DNA of 64,000 nt. Origin: Macropodus opercularis. Taxonomy: Eukaryota > Chordata > Actinopteri > Anabantiformes > Osphronemidae. Position 1 is the stretch's first letter. Each line of letters starts with the position of its first letter. The position numbers and the translations under genes are program-made. The stretch covers positions 2,770,501 through 2,834,500 of the forward strand of contig JAUCMP010000026.1 of NCBI GenBank assembly GCA_030770545.1, given 5' to 3'. Below the pieces are notes generated by a model that had not been told where the DNA came from, did no database searches, and worked only from the letters and a program-made list of their open reading frames with translations. Below, in pieces: positions 29,801 to 40,900 of this stretch.

Positions 29801-32800
29801 GCGACACCACGGTGTCATCCTCCACATCTCCCCTCTACTCCAGCAGCCTTCAGGACCAACCCTGAGAGCTCACCCCTGCACTCGTTCCCGGTGCCTCCTC
29901 AGCCCTCAGGAGCCCTTACCTGGGAGCGCAGACCCAGCCCGCCAGACACAGCATGCTGAGAGGCTCCTGATTGGGGGGAAGGACGTCACAGAGGCATGTC
30001 ACTTTGATTTAGCGTCTGCAGACTAATGGGTGAGATGGAAGCGGGTGCAAGCTGTGAAACAAACAAGTCAATATTTCTCAACGGGGACACTTCTGTACAC
30101 AGGCCCGTATCCCGGAGCAGCGCCTTACATGGGACAAAAGGCTGTAGTATCACACGGAACAGCCCGTCCATTCACGCTACGGTACAGTATGCTGCTACTA
30201 TTGCAACTCCGCCAAATGTGCCCACTCACTTTTAAGCCTGTGTGTTTCTGTGGTGCAGATGGTACAGTTGACAAGGCAGCATCGCATCCACAATTTACAT
30301 CAGTGACTCACCGTGAGTCACAGCACAGAGCTTACTACTGAAATGCCAAACCCGTTAGCATGGTTAACGACAGAGAGAATCAAATCCCCCTCCTGACCTA
30401 AAAACACGGCCGTGGACTGTTTATTACACCTGATCCCGGCTTTTGACCTTTGTCTCCATTCTCTCTCTTCTTTCGCTCGTCCCCTGCTGTTCTGTTACAA
30501 TTCAACCAGACACGGCACAGAAACAATAACAAAATAAATCCAAAGTTTGACTAAACAAAAGCAGCAGGGATTAGAGAAGCAAGGGGAGGGTTACTTAAGG
30601 ACTTCCTGTTTCCACAGTTGTGTGACGAATCCCAGAGATGAATCCCCGTTGCATGCCAAACTCACAGGATTGCTACCATAGCGCTCTGATCAGAGCCGAA
30701 GCTCTTGACGGGAAGACGAGGGGATCTGGAGAGCACGCTCAGATGAGACGGTGCGCTGTCTAATCACGTCAGGAGAAAAGCATTTCAAATTCACGGAGCG
30801 ATGAGTGCAAACAGCTCACGAGGAGCTTAGCGAAGTATGTTCTAAATGAAATGGTGTCAAGAGGCAAAACAACACAACATCTTCGTAGCGAAAACAAACG
30901 CGGGATGAGACGCGTATCTGGCAGCTCTGAAGATCGGATCGTATCACGCACGGTGTAGCGAACGATTCCTGACAGGTTGATATTCAACACATCCTGCACC
31001 AACAGGATGCAAACAAGTCCACAAAGGTGCACTTGTTTATCAGCACATGTTCAGTTCACTTGGGTGATTAAATAGCAATAAGCTCATAAAAAACACATTC
31101 TTCTACTTACCAGGTCTCGTCGTTTTTGAACTCAAGTTCCCCGTATGTATCTTCAAAGTCCTCCCCTCCTCCTTTGGCGAGTCCTTCCATGGTCCGATAA
31201 GGCACAATGACCGTCCCCCTCGCTCCAGAAGTCCTCAGCACTTTCACCTCCATGATACGGATGCTCTCGCTCACGTGCACCGAGTTGCTTTCGAAGGTGA
31301 AGATGCCTGAATGGTCGTCATCCAGAATGGTCACGGTGGCCACGGTGGGGAAGCCCAGCATGGCCTTCGGGTATGGGAGACTGTTGGCGGACAACACCTC
31401 GTCCTCAGTCTCCAGGACTCGCAGGTTACTGAGGCGGACAAAAAAGTGCTCATCCTCTTCAAAGATGTCATCGTCTATGATGCCAATGCTTATTTCCTTG
31501 ATCATCTCTCCTGGCTTGAACACCACCATCCCCTCTGTGAACTCATAGTCCGCCCCGGCGTTGGCCGAGCCGTCCTCCGTCTTGTAATCCACGTAGATGG
31601 TCTTGTTGATGTCGCCACCCTTTCTGGTGATGGTCAGAATGACGGCGCCACAGTTCTCGAGGCACTGATAGACAGCAGGCTCGAAAGCAATCCGGGACAC
31701 GTACTCTTCAGGCTCCTCTACGTGGACCTCCTGCACGCTGGCGCTCTTCTTCGCCTGCTCGGCGACGTGTTTCTTCAGTATGTTGCCAGCGCCTGTCATC
31801 ATGCGCGTGGCCTGGATGCGGTAGAAGGCTCGGCTCTTCTGCTGGTGCGAGAGAGCGTAGTAGTTGGCCATCTCCACCAGCTGGTCCAGCTCCTTCTCTG
31901 GGTGCTTCTGCTTCAGGTCTTTGAGGATGCGAATCATGTCACGGCGGGACTCGTCCACCTCTTTGCTCTCTATTAAACCCATCAGATTGCTTGCCGCACT
32001 TCCGTCCATAAAGTGAGAGTTGACCATCTTCCCGTCCATCTCAATCCCCTTGGAGCGTTCCGTCTCGGTCTCGATGATGACTCCTCTGTGTTTGTCTGTG
32101 CGATACTTCTTGTGCATGAACTTGTAGAAGAGCAGTCGTCTGTCCGCCACCCAGGCAAGGAGCACGCATACAGGGAAGAAGGCCAGTGTCAGCAGACCCT
32201 CCCAGACCTGGACTACGTTAGGAGAAAACACAGCCAGGATCATATAGAGCCAAATGTAGGCGAAGATGCTCCATCCTGCCGTGACAAAAAACACTCGGAG
32301 GTGTTTGACTTTGCGTACCTCCCCTTGGGGAATGACCGACACGCAGATTCCAATGATAACAAACATATTGAAGGCTGCGCTGCCCACAATGGTAGAGGGT
32401 CCGAGCTCCCCAGACTTGAACTCGTGCCCACAGACTTCAATTACAGAAAGCAGAATCTCAGGGGTGGACGAGCCCAAGGCCATGAGGGTGAGGTTTGAGA
32501 CCGTTTCATTCCACACCCGGATCGTGGTAGTGGTCGTTTCCCCATTGGGCCTTTTAATGACAATTTCCCTTTCTTGGGAGGTGATTACCTCAATGGCTGC
32601 CATGAAACGGTCGGCAATGATGGACACGCCGAGAAACATGTAGATGAGGGCCACAAAATACACGATGACCCTCGCAATCTTGTCCCCCATGGAGGGATCC
32701 TCGGGATACCAGATGGGCAGGATGATCCCTGCCTGGCACTTGGAGTTCCCCTCGCAAGTGGCATTGCTAGAACTGAGCGTGGGGCTCGGAGTGGTCCGGG

Positions 32801-32891
32801 CCTCAGTGCAAAGAAAGGCTACAGCCACGGAGACCAGCCCCAACCACCGGCAGGCTGATGACCCTGGCTTCACAGGCCGTGAACCCTCCAT
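2709..32891 (-). CDS. slc8a3: slc8a3, Na+/Ca2+ exchanger 3 (partial: first coding exon and exon A; 3' exons beyond window)
   Basis: Plasma-membrane exchanger that moves three Na+ in for one Ca2+ out and clears Ca2+ in excitable cells. Two coding exons are visible: 32891-31111 and 2815-2709 (minus strand), separated by a 28.3-kb intron. They encode the signal peptide, the first transmembrane bundle with the alpha-1 repeat, the XIP autoinhibitory segment, Calx-beta domain 1 and part of Calx-beta domain 2. The second Calx-beta domain and C-terminal membrane bundle (alpha-2 repeat) would be encoded left of position 1. NCX3 rather than NCX1, NCX2 or NCX4 is chosen from remembered paralogue sequences: DKIARVIVYFVALIYMFLG, RTDKHRG, KGIEMDGKMVNSHF and the WYPEDPS N-terminus resemble NCX3. 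Linkage to cox16 and actn1, both on human 14q24 with SLC8A3, agrees. Exon coordinates come from GT-AG sites and phase. Confidence 0.9.
2822..2895 (-). promoter_or_regulatory. Long polypyrimidine tract upstream of slc8a3 exon A
   Basis: On the minus (transcript) strand about 75 nt before the exon A acceptor are almost wholly C/T, with several TTCTCT/CTTCT motifs. Such tracts bind PTB-type repressors at regulated exons; regulation here is inferred. Confidence 0.5.
6300..6440. other. Possible conserved non-coding element (homeodomain-like sites)
   Basis: Contains TTAATTAA, GGATTA and CATTA cores within about 100 bp in the slc8a3 intron. No coding potential. Conservation cannot be judged from one sequence. 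Confidence 0.2.
11226..11242. repeat. (CAA)n simple repeat
   Basis: Short perfect CAA trinucleotide run inside the slc8a3 intron. Confidence 0.8.
13150..13413. mobile_element. Internally deleted Tc1-like transposon remnant
   Basis: The right end (13380-13413) reads as the common teleost Tc1-like terminus: CACACCTGCCTAAAACTTTT, then GCACAGAACTGTA. The stretch from about 13256 matches the 3' untranslated part of that family as I remember it (GATTTGATTTAGATTTTTC, CTCACTTTGCATTTGGTAAA). A short TACAGTTCTG at 13239 is the inverse of the final CAGAACTGTA. The preceding CTCTGTGGGGGCC at 13206-13218 resembles the transposase region of the same family. No transposase frame survives. Left boundary is uncertain. 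Confidence 0.7.
13162..13218. repeat. Interlocking inverted repeats in the Tc1-like remnant
   Basis: GGCCCCCACAGAG (13172-13184) is the exact inverse of CTCTGTGGGGGCC (13206-13218). CTCAGCATC (13162-13170) is the exact inverse of GATGCTGAG (13190-13198). The two pairs interleave, which suggests a local inversion or duplication inside the element. Confidence 0.8.
24225..24358. repeat. Polypurine low-complexity stretch
   Basis: About 130 bp dominated by A and G (GAAGAGGAGG, AAAAGAAGAAAAGGGG). No coding feature. Confidence 0.6.
26384..26413. repeat. Hairpin with everted AGGTCA-like half-sites
   Basis: AAAGTTGACC (26384-26393) is the exact inverse of GGTCAACTTT (26404-26413), with a 10-bp centre that is itself largely palindromic. 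Read as half-sites, TGACCC (26389-26394) and AGGTCA (26403-26408) form an everted repeat spaced by 8 bp. Confidence 0.75.
28011..28028. repeat. Poly(T) tract, 18 nt
   Basis: Uninterrupted run of 18 T on the plus strand within the slc8a3 intron. Confidence 0.9.
31111..32891 (-). CDS. slc8a3: slc8a3 first coding exon (exon 2), residues 1-593 plus two bases
   Basis: One continuous 1781-nt coding exon, as expected for the giant second exon of vertebrate SLC8 genes. The ATG at 32891-32889 is preceded in frame by TGA at 32909-32907, which fixes the start. Residues ~14-32 look like a cleavable signal peptide; N43-A-T is a glycosylation site. The first membrane span is ~74-95. The alpha-1 repeat is ~133-185 (NLTLMALGSS, PEILLSVIEVCG, GPSTIVGSAAFNMF). 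The XIP segment is 251-270 (RRLLFYKFMHKKYR). Calx-beta 1 spans ~398-527 with acidic Ca2+ ligands in IIDDDIFEEDE (471-481) and ILDDDH (522-527). Calx-beta 2 begins at ~528 (FTFES, E534). The exon ends GAG ACC TG followed by the strong donor GTAAGT at 31110-31105. Residue 143 is Thr where mammalian NCX1-3 have Ala. Confidence 0.96.
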
Positions 32892-32978
32892 GCACCCTTC
32901 TTCGTTTCAAGGGTCCTTAGCACACTGACAGTCCCTCTGGGATCCAGCACTGGGCTATGCTTTACCTCCACGCACCAC
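32892..32978 (-). other. slc8a3: slc8a3 5' UTR part of exon 2 (predicted)
   Basis: Reading the minus strand, a pyrimidine-rich acceptor (ending CACTTTAG at 32986-32979) lies 87 nt before the ATG. It is the best candidate for the 5' border of this exon, since vertebrate SLC8 genes have a separate non-coding first exon. Two weaker AG sites closer to the ATG cannot be excluded. Confidence 0.5.
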
Positions 32979-35900
32979 CTAAAGTGACAAACAACAGAGG
33001 ATACAGATGTTATAAGATATCCACATAACTATAAGCATCCTCTTACAGAAAAATCTGTTTGGCGACAATAATGTTTAGTCCCACAGTTCTGTAATTTACG
33101 CAAGCAAATATTTTGAATGGTTATGCAACCTTAGGGCTGAGTAGTAGGAGTACAAGCGTGTGTTTGCATTTCACAGAGAAACTCCCACTAGGTCTGAAGC
33201 AAATTAAGATATTTCTCAAATTTATACAATTCACATTATTCCACTATCCTTCTGCTACTTAGATAACATAAAGGTTTTTGTTTCCCCTGCTCAAAACTCG
33301 TGAGATTTCCCTGTATTGGCCTGTAAACCACTATGTGCACAATGTAGATAACATTAGTTTCATAAAACAATCGCCTGTGGGCTCATTTCCAATCACAAGG
33401 TTTATTTTCAGTTTAGATGTGGATACATGCGATACAATAATGTGGATTTGAGAGCGATTGTCTGAAACCTCTGGGGTAATACATGTGAACCGAACAGCTC
33501 GCTCAGCAAGTCAGCAATGTTGCCAAACTAAGCAGTGTCCAATATGTCGCATTGGCAAAAAAAAAAAAAAAAGATAAAAACCCAACAGCAACAAACTGCA
33601 GAGCGGAGGCAAGAGATTGTCAAGAGGCGAACGCAAACAGAGGTACAGATGTCCCGTCCGCGTTCCTTACACGCCGAGCCTTCCGCCACCAGAGCAGCGT
33701 TGCAGCACGTGACAGCTCGTCTGATGCTAACAGAGCCGTTGCCCGCCCCAGACGGAGAGCGTGCACCTGTGATCGCCCTGTTTCCAGGGCTGGGTGGGGC
33801 CTTCGCCGCAGCGTCGGGCCCCCGAGGCCCAGCGGCAGTTTGGTATGAATTAAAACGGCCTCTTTAGAGAGGACGCGGTGTAAGTTAATCATTCTGTCCT
33901 GAATTCGCTGGAGGACCACGTTTCCTACCATTACTGATACACCCGCTTCCGCGTTCGCAGCGCCGAGAGTAGAGCGAGACGTTTTTCTTCTTTTACCTTT
34001 CGGACCTAAAAGTGCATTCTCGTGTTCTGATTCCTGCTTAAACGGTTGATTACCTCTGGGGCTGCCCACACTAAAATGTGTACACTGCGCACTCATGGCA
34101 CTTTAAAGCACTCTGGATAAAAGCACCCGTTAAATGACATATGTTCTGTTGTGCCATGCAGATATTCAATTGGATTTACAGTAACGTGTGCGCACCACAT
34201 CAGAAGACTAAATAATTCCAGCTGCTTGAAATCCCAGGTAACACTTTGGGAAATTCAATCCGTCATCCAGACCTGCCACATGTTTCCATGAAGCTGTGGA
34301 GCAGCCATTTACACCTATTTAAAGGCCAAACGCTGTCTCCAGTCAGTCAGTATGAGGCATCGCGTGCAAAAAAACTAAAGATGTCGATGGCAGAGCAGCA
34401 GAGAGATGAAGAGGGAATGAAAGCAAACAGCAGCAGAAGCCGGAGACAGGGAAGCAAAATTGAAGTGAATCAGCACAGCCACGTACATGGACAGGAGCCA
34501 GATATTCAATCCCTGCGAGGAGCCGCCGCACACACGAAACAGAGGAATAATTCAGTAACAAAGCTTTAACTTAATTGGAGAAAAGTTTCATCTGAAAACT
34601 GAGCGATGTGGATTTTTTCCACTCGCTGTGAATGTTTATTGTGGGTTACACAGAGACCTGGAACGGAGGCTGTAAACCGTGTTGGCGGCCTGGTCCTTTG
34701 CTTACATTGTGGAGACAAAAAGAAGATGCATAAAATGCCAAACAAGCTAAATAATCATGAATGCACACGCAAACCCAGGCCATAAATCAACACTGGACAG
34801 AGTCGACTGTCTTTAACTACATTTGCAGCTTCTTTATTTTCAGCTGCACAATCAGCTTTATAAAGACTCAAAAGATCCAGATCATCTAAACTACGTGTGG
34901 CCCTCTTTGCCCGCCAACCTACGACTTTGCTGAAACATACATTTCTATCTGGCTGCGGGAAAACAAACACACGAGGCAGATTCTGAAGTGGCTCTGGTTG
35001 ATGCGTCCTGACTTGAAGGTCACGCTTACGACTAACATGTGATCCGTATCGACAGGTCAGCCCCAGACTCTTACACCTGACACATTATTCCCACCATCTT
35101 GTTCGAAACTGCACTGATGTGCAAGTTTCTGTAGACTTACAAACATGGCAGAGAGGAAGAAATATTGCAGGTCATTAATTTGAGTAGTATTGAATAAACC
35201 CAAGAAGACGTTTCCTTTGACTGCGACTGTTAACAACAGACATTTCAATCACATGGAGCAAGTGTGTTGATTTTTTACATCTCCTTATTAACACGACGAG
35301 TGGTACCTGGCTGGAGAGGTCAGGGGACCCCTTCATTTGACGGACATGTTTTGTCTTAAGGAGGCGTTCAGGCGTTAACCTGGCTGTGATCTGATCTGTC
35401 TTCACCCTCGAGCCCCTTCAGGAACATGTAGGAGAACCTACGTACGAGAGGCACGGTTGGAAATAACTCCAGGTTTAGTGAAGCTCCAACAAACCTCTTT
35501 CATGGACTGGAAAGACCGTTTCCATGTTCAGTTAGAGCGAGTGAACCATTTATTTCTCTATTTATATCACCATTAGAACCACGGCCCCTAAATTAGCAGC
35601 TGCGCAAAACAATTTGCATACTAATTAGTGTTTTAAGGACGACATTTCGCATTGTGAGTTAAGGGCTGGACTGTCACTAAAGTTTAATCACAGCTGCTCT
35701 GCTCCGACCAAATAAGCGGCTGCTGAAACGTGGCGGTTCAGACGCCGCACAGGAGCCTCACTGCAGCTGACGCGTCTAAATTAAGGCTGAAGCTTTGACA
35801 TGTTCCACTGGAATCCATATGAAATTCAGCCATCAGCAGTTGTAGGCGAAACCAATCATCTCATATATTATATACTATATATAGATAGAGAGGGGGCCTC

Positions 35901-36600
35901 GGGCTGTCACATTCATTAGGACAAGTTAAGAAAATTTAAATATTTACCTTTGACCCCAACACTGATGCTGTGACATCGCATGTATTTCATAACAAAGGTT
36001 CACCTCATACAAACAAATAAATCTAAAGCTTGGCATCACCGGCACATGAGGAACTTTAAGGGAGGGAATAGCTTTAGAAGGAGCGACAGTGAAATGAACC
36101 AGAAGCTTTCCACACTAGGGGTCAGACAGAAAAACAAATGGCCACAAACCTGCGCGTAGAGCTGGAATGAGGAGTTTCTCATGGCAGGCGTTGAAACATG
36201 ACAAGACCAAACCGTGTTACCCTTTCTGACTCTACAGGACTCACACCTGTGCGCTGCATGGTGGACTTTGGCGTCTCAGCATCTCCAAGTACAGGCGGAT
36301 TTCCTGACTGATGCGGACAGACGTACTACCGAGACAGTTACGGTGAGATCTCCTTCCCTTCACTATTTTGGGACGAGTATCTCGTTTAAGGAGGCCATTC
36401 GAGACGCGCGTAAACATGGAGTCAGCAGACACACGGAGAGCCTCAGCTGTTGCTGATTAATCACCGTACGGGCCGCTCCTCTCACTATAGATGTCAGAGG
36501 GAATCCCTGCTGGAGCAGCCATAGGTTCGCACTTTAACTTATAGGACGCATATGGGCCTGCGTGTGGAGATGCCTCTATGAGCCTATTAATATCCGACAC
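32979..36600 (-). other. Predicted slc8a3 5' intron
   Basis: Lies between the predicted acceptor of exon 2 and the CpG-rich block to the right. No coding exon recognised. Includes a 16-nt poly(A) run at 33557-33572 and a POU/homeodomain-like site cluster at 35.6 kb. Confidence 0.4.
35612..35627. promoter_or_regulatory. Octamer and TAATTA site cluster
   Basis: ATTTGCAT (35612-35619) is followed two bases later by TAATTA (35622-35627). The pairing of POU and homeodomain motifs is typical of developmental enhancers. Function is inferred only. Confidence 0.3.
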
Positions 36601-37800
36601 CAGGAGACGCGTGTGCGCATGCAAGGGAAGGAAACAGAAGCCAGAGGGTCACATTTAGGAGCTGAGATCCAGGTGTTGAGCCAATCAGCGGCCAGATGGG
36701 ACCTGCGGGCTCTGACAGCCGCCGTGCGTTGACAAACGCCAATTATTTAAATTGCACACGCATTACACGGCACCGCGAACCTATTTCAGCGACAGCGAGG
36801 AGCTGATCGAGCAAATAGACGCGTTAAAGCCCGAGCGGCTCCCATCAGTTCTGGTCATGGGGCTATTTGCGGCTGCATGGATCTTGAGCTTGAGTGGCTC
36901 TAATACGTTTGATGGCATTAGTCACACATGTCATGAGAGCGTCCAGTGTCCAGCGCTGAGCTATGGCAGCTTCACTCGTTATCACATATCATTTGATGTT
37001 CATCCGAACGTACCTGGATTTGTATTCCGGGGAATGTAGACGCTGCGAATAGCTCCTGTCCGCCCCCGGTCTTACTGCTGACGCTCCGACCGGGCTCTTA
37101 AAATAATTTCGCCGTGTGGTTCTCTTGGGTGAAATGTTCTCCTCGGAACAAACCCCCCCGGCGAAGCGGCGCTGTGGTCCTCATGTATGGAGAGGCAGGT
37201 CCCAGCCTGCTCGGTTACTGGCGATTGGATCAAACCGACCAGAGGTGGTCGCCTTTCGTCCTCTCCAGCCGCGTCGCCTCTTTCCAGATCCTCCCAGTCT
37301 GACGGATTGACCGGGTCGCAAAGCTGTCAATGAGGGAGGGGGGGAGTGAGGGGGTGGTGTAGTACGGGGTCGGTATTTTAAGGTTGCACCCCTCGGTAGA
37401 CGCGGATCTTCTGAGCCGGTCCGCGGGGCTCTCCCTCCTCTCGCCAGCCGTGAATCAGCGCTCCCCTCCTCCTCCTCCTCCTCCTCCTCCTCCTCTCTCT
37501 GCTGCGATAGCGCAGGAAACCTGTGATGATTAGAAACGCGCTCGGATGCGCCGTGTTCCGCTTTCCAACTCGCGGCGCCGCGCCTGGACTTTGCGCATCG
37601 CCGGAATGGCCACGAATGGCTTCTGGGTATTTCGAAACGGGTCTAGGAGACTGTGTTGATCTCCGAATTGTCCCTCCGCGGATTGTTGGTGTTAATATTA
37701 GGCCTCCTCTCGAGCCACAGAGGCGTGAAATGGTTGCGCCCTACAGACCTCCGCCCCCCATCTCTAAGAGTCACACAGCCAGGCTCGGTTAGACGCGCAA
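36600..37800 (-). promoter_or_regulatory. CpG-rich block, candidate slc8a3 promoter and first exon
   Basis: CpG density is clearly higher than in flanking DNA, especially 37060-37420 and 37540-37700. There is a CCAAT box on the minus strand (ATTGG at 37224-37228 of the plus strand) and another on the plus strand at 36681-36685. It lies 4-5 kb upstream of the predicted exon 2 of slc8a3, where a non-coding first exon would be expected. The start site and first-exon donor cannot be placed. Short plus-strand frames inside look like by-products of GC content. Confidence 0.4.
37464..37495. repeat. (CCT)n simple repeat
   Basis: About ten tandem CCT units inside the CpG-rich block; on the slc8a3 strand this reads as AGG repeats, possibly in the promoter or leader. 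Confidence 0.9.
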
Positions 37801-37885
37801 CCACGTCATCATCAGCTGAGAAAAGAAACCTGCAACACAAATGATGGCCATCACCCAGACGCTCTACCCACCACGACAAGTGCTC

Positions 37886-37908
37886 ACAGGGAGGGAGGGA
37901 GGGAGGAG
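37886..37908. repeat. (GGGA)n simple repeat
   Basis: Short tandem GGGA units directly right of the CpG-rich block. Confidence 0.7.
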
Positions 37909-40900
37909 TAAATACAATTAAGGTATCACTTAATGTTTACCTCTGCAAACCCTGCACAGATGCTGTCAATTCTGGAGAATAGACGACAGCAGGGAGACGA
38001 TCACTCGGTGAGTCACCAGCGTTTAGTCTGACCACGTGACGCAAATATCAAACACGAGGCTTCATAAATGCAGGAGCTCAGCTGTGATTATTTCAAGTCA
38101 GACTTAAGGCGAGTTTAAGGAGCGCAGTAATCTAATTGTGTCCAATGGAGGAAAGAAGGAGAAAGTGTGCGCAACTTTATTGATAAAAATGGATGATGCA
38201 TCTATCACTTTAGTAAAGTAGGTCAGAAAAGCTCATCTGTGCGTCTTGTGTATTAAGATCATTCCTGGGCAGGCGCTCAATTCATGGTATTTCTGTGATT
38301 AAGTCCATGTTTTCTGTTATATCTGTTCTCGATGCTGACTTTAGTAGAAGCTGGACAAAATGTGTGCCACGGATTTTCCCTCCCACCAGGACGACAATGA
38401 AACTGCGCCTTTAATCAGATCCTGCCCTGTTCAAGTACATCATGTGTCTGAGTGTCTCTACCCCAGCGATTCCCTGTAGATGCATTACTGGCCAGCAGAT
38501 AATGAGCTTCACTGGGCCACGCAGTCCTTGATGCAGCACAATCACCCATGACCGCTGCTGACGACACAGACTAGGCAGCAGGATGTTGACACTGCCACCA
38601 CCTCCAATTACAGCATCACACAGGCCTGAAGCACTGTGGGGAAAAATCCCAAATGTCCCACGGAAAACCAAACAGTATGCAAAATTAACACAAGTCTTTA
38701 AATTCATTAGCAAGGAATCCATAATGAACCATCTCTAACTCAGATGTAGCGCAGAGAGGCTAAAATCTGAGAGAAAATCTGTAATTATACAATCGGCATC
38801 CTCACATTTCCACGCTGGTTAAATTCAAAAACAATCATGTCCAAATGGACGGCGGGGATATGAGGATCCTGGTCAGGCACCACCTCCATTCCCATCCACG
38901 TGGTGCTGTAATTAGCATGAGCAGTTCAGCCGAATGCTTTAATGAACTTTTCTTATCTGTAGGAAAGAAGGTGGAGGTGGAAAATACAGTAGGCAGATTG
39001 ATATGCAGGTGCTTTTATTGTACCTGCAGCCAGCATTGCATTGTAGGATTGGAATTCAATGGCCGCTGCCTTTTCTCATCAAACTCCTCCATGCGTTTAA
39101 TGATGATTAATGGATTGTAGCTGTAATCAACGCGCCAGGTCGGCCTCTGCTGCCCACGGAGAGGAGCCCTGAAAGGCCTGGACGCAAGGAAAACAACTTC
39201 ACCACACAATCAGCTTCATGAAGACGGGGGTAGGACACGGCACGGCCTGGAGAATCCTGCCGCAGTCACCGTTTGTGGTTTGTGTTTTCTCTCGGTAGGT
39301 TTGAGCAGCAACAACAATAAATACACGCGAGTCTGGATGGCGAGAGAAAGAGGAGGGAGGAAGGGGTTGGCAGAGTTATCACTGACATCACCCCTGGGCC
39401 ACGTCCACTTACAGCAGTCAGTAATGAATAGTGAAGTTGTGAAGTGAGAAAGGTAAAGAGTCACCTCGCATCAGGATCTAAAGACTTCAGAGCTGGAGGG
39501 CTGCTTCCTGTCACCAGGGAAAGGGTGGTGTGATGGTGGGGGTCAAGCACCAGGCAGCGCTCAGCCCCCTGAGGAGCCAGTAGACGTGATGCAGGGGCAG
39601 AGGTGTTGACGTAAATGAAAACACGGCATGAATGAAAGACCAGTTCAACCAAATTACAAAAGCATTCCCACTGTTTTGTGTCTCACCAGAACCTGTGTCG
39701 TGTTAGAGCTGATCGATCCAAACCTAATGGCTTCAAACCACCTGAGAGAAAAATCGTCTCCGCTGAAGCTATAAACTACAAAACTCCTCATCTCTCCATG
39801 TCTCCACAGTGAATGGCGGTAATATTCATGCTATGAGCTCCAACACTGACCAGTGTTTGCTCACATGCAGAGAGCTACTTCTGCAGCTGAGCATTCAGTG
39901 GTTCACTGGTCTGGAATATATGAGCAGAGGAAGATGGGTGAGAGAGGGATGCCCACACTGACTCCATTACGTCAGACAACTCCACTCTACTCCTGTCTCC
40001 TCTGCCCGATGGTGCTGAATGGAAGACAAGCTCCAAAGGGAAGGGACTCAAACGTAGCTGCTGCTAAGACAGAGCGCTCAGCACGTTGGAGGGTCTCCGC
40101 TCACGGGCTCCCCTCTGCCCATCCGCCGTGTCTCTATGGCAACGTGTGGCCCCTGCCTCCGTCCTGGAGAGAGTGGAAGCGACGGTGGCGATCTGTGCGC
40201 GTTGCGTCTGGCTCATTATGTGGGGAATGAAGTGAAACAGCCAAGGGGTGCATTTGTTCTGCGTGGACTACCCCTCAGCTGCCAAGCGTCTGTCTATTTA
40301 TAGAAATGAAACAAGAGCGAGCTCGTCTTCCTGCCTGCTCCTGAGAAGTCTGCTTCGTGCCCTTTCGTTCTGTCGAGTAGTGAAGCTTCCACTGGTCACG
40401 GCTTCGGTGGACTTGATCGAAGATGAATCGTGTTTTATCATTTTAGATTAATTAATTGTGTTGCTTCAGTCCTTTAGTCTTGAAAATGCTCATTGAAAAC
40501 CAACAACATCGGGGCCAACGCCGTTCGTGTTGTTCATACTGAATCCATCATTCAAACATTTACAGTATAGATTGAAGGACGTATGTGAAGCTCTGGGTGA
40601 TGACATCAACAAAAGTTAATTGGGGTCAGAGGAATCAATGAAACCAGATTGATTCTACAAGTTAGAGCTTGGCTTATTAAAAACAAACAAAACAGTCTCT
40701 GTATCTGTTCACAAAAAAACAGCTGATGAAAAGCTGAATTATGATAAAGTGTTTACTTACATAAAGGATTAACTGACATTCATCAGTCCACAGATAAGTT
40801 GGTTATTATGTACGTATGTAAACATCCAAATGACGAGCAACTGTAGATAACATCTAGTTATAAATTTTCCCATTTCCTGAAATGTGGTTGACTTATTACT

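Larger units (their letters stand above)
2816..31110 (-). other. slc8a3: slc8a3 28.3-kb intron between first coding exon and exon A
   Basis: Bounded by the donor at 31110 and acceptor at 2816. I see no conserved coding segment, tRNA or rRNA on either strand. Contents supported individually: a pyrimidine tract before exon A, a Tc1-like remnant (13.1-13.4 kb), a hairpin with nuclear-receptor-like half-sites (26.38 kb), short simple repeats and a polypurine stretch (24.22-24.36 kb). Open frames up to 216 codons (18529-19179, plus) look random. Confidence 0.75.

Noticed and set aside
31311..31976. 221-codon plus-strand open frame
   Set aside because: Antisense shadow of the slc8a3 exon, which is unmistakable in the opposite strand.
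32013..32498. 161-codon plus-strand open frame
   Set aside because: Also an antisense shadow of slc8a3.
33620..34096. 158-codon minus-strand open frame upstream of slc8a3
   Set aside because: No family resemblance; composition looks random and no supporting signals.
36752..37039. Open frames in the CpG-rich block
   Set aside because: Few stops because of GC content; no protein family recognised.
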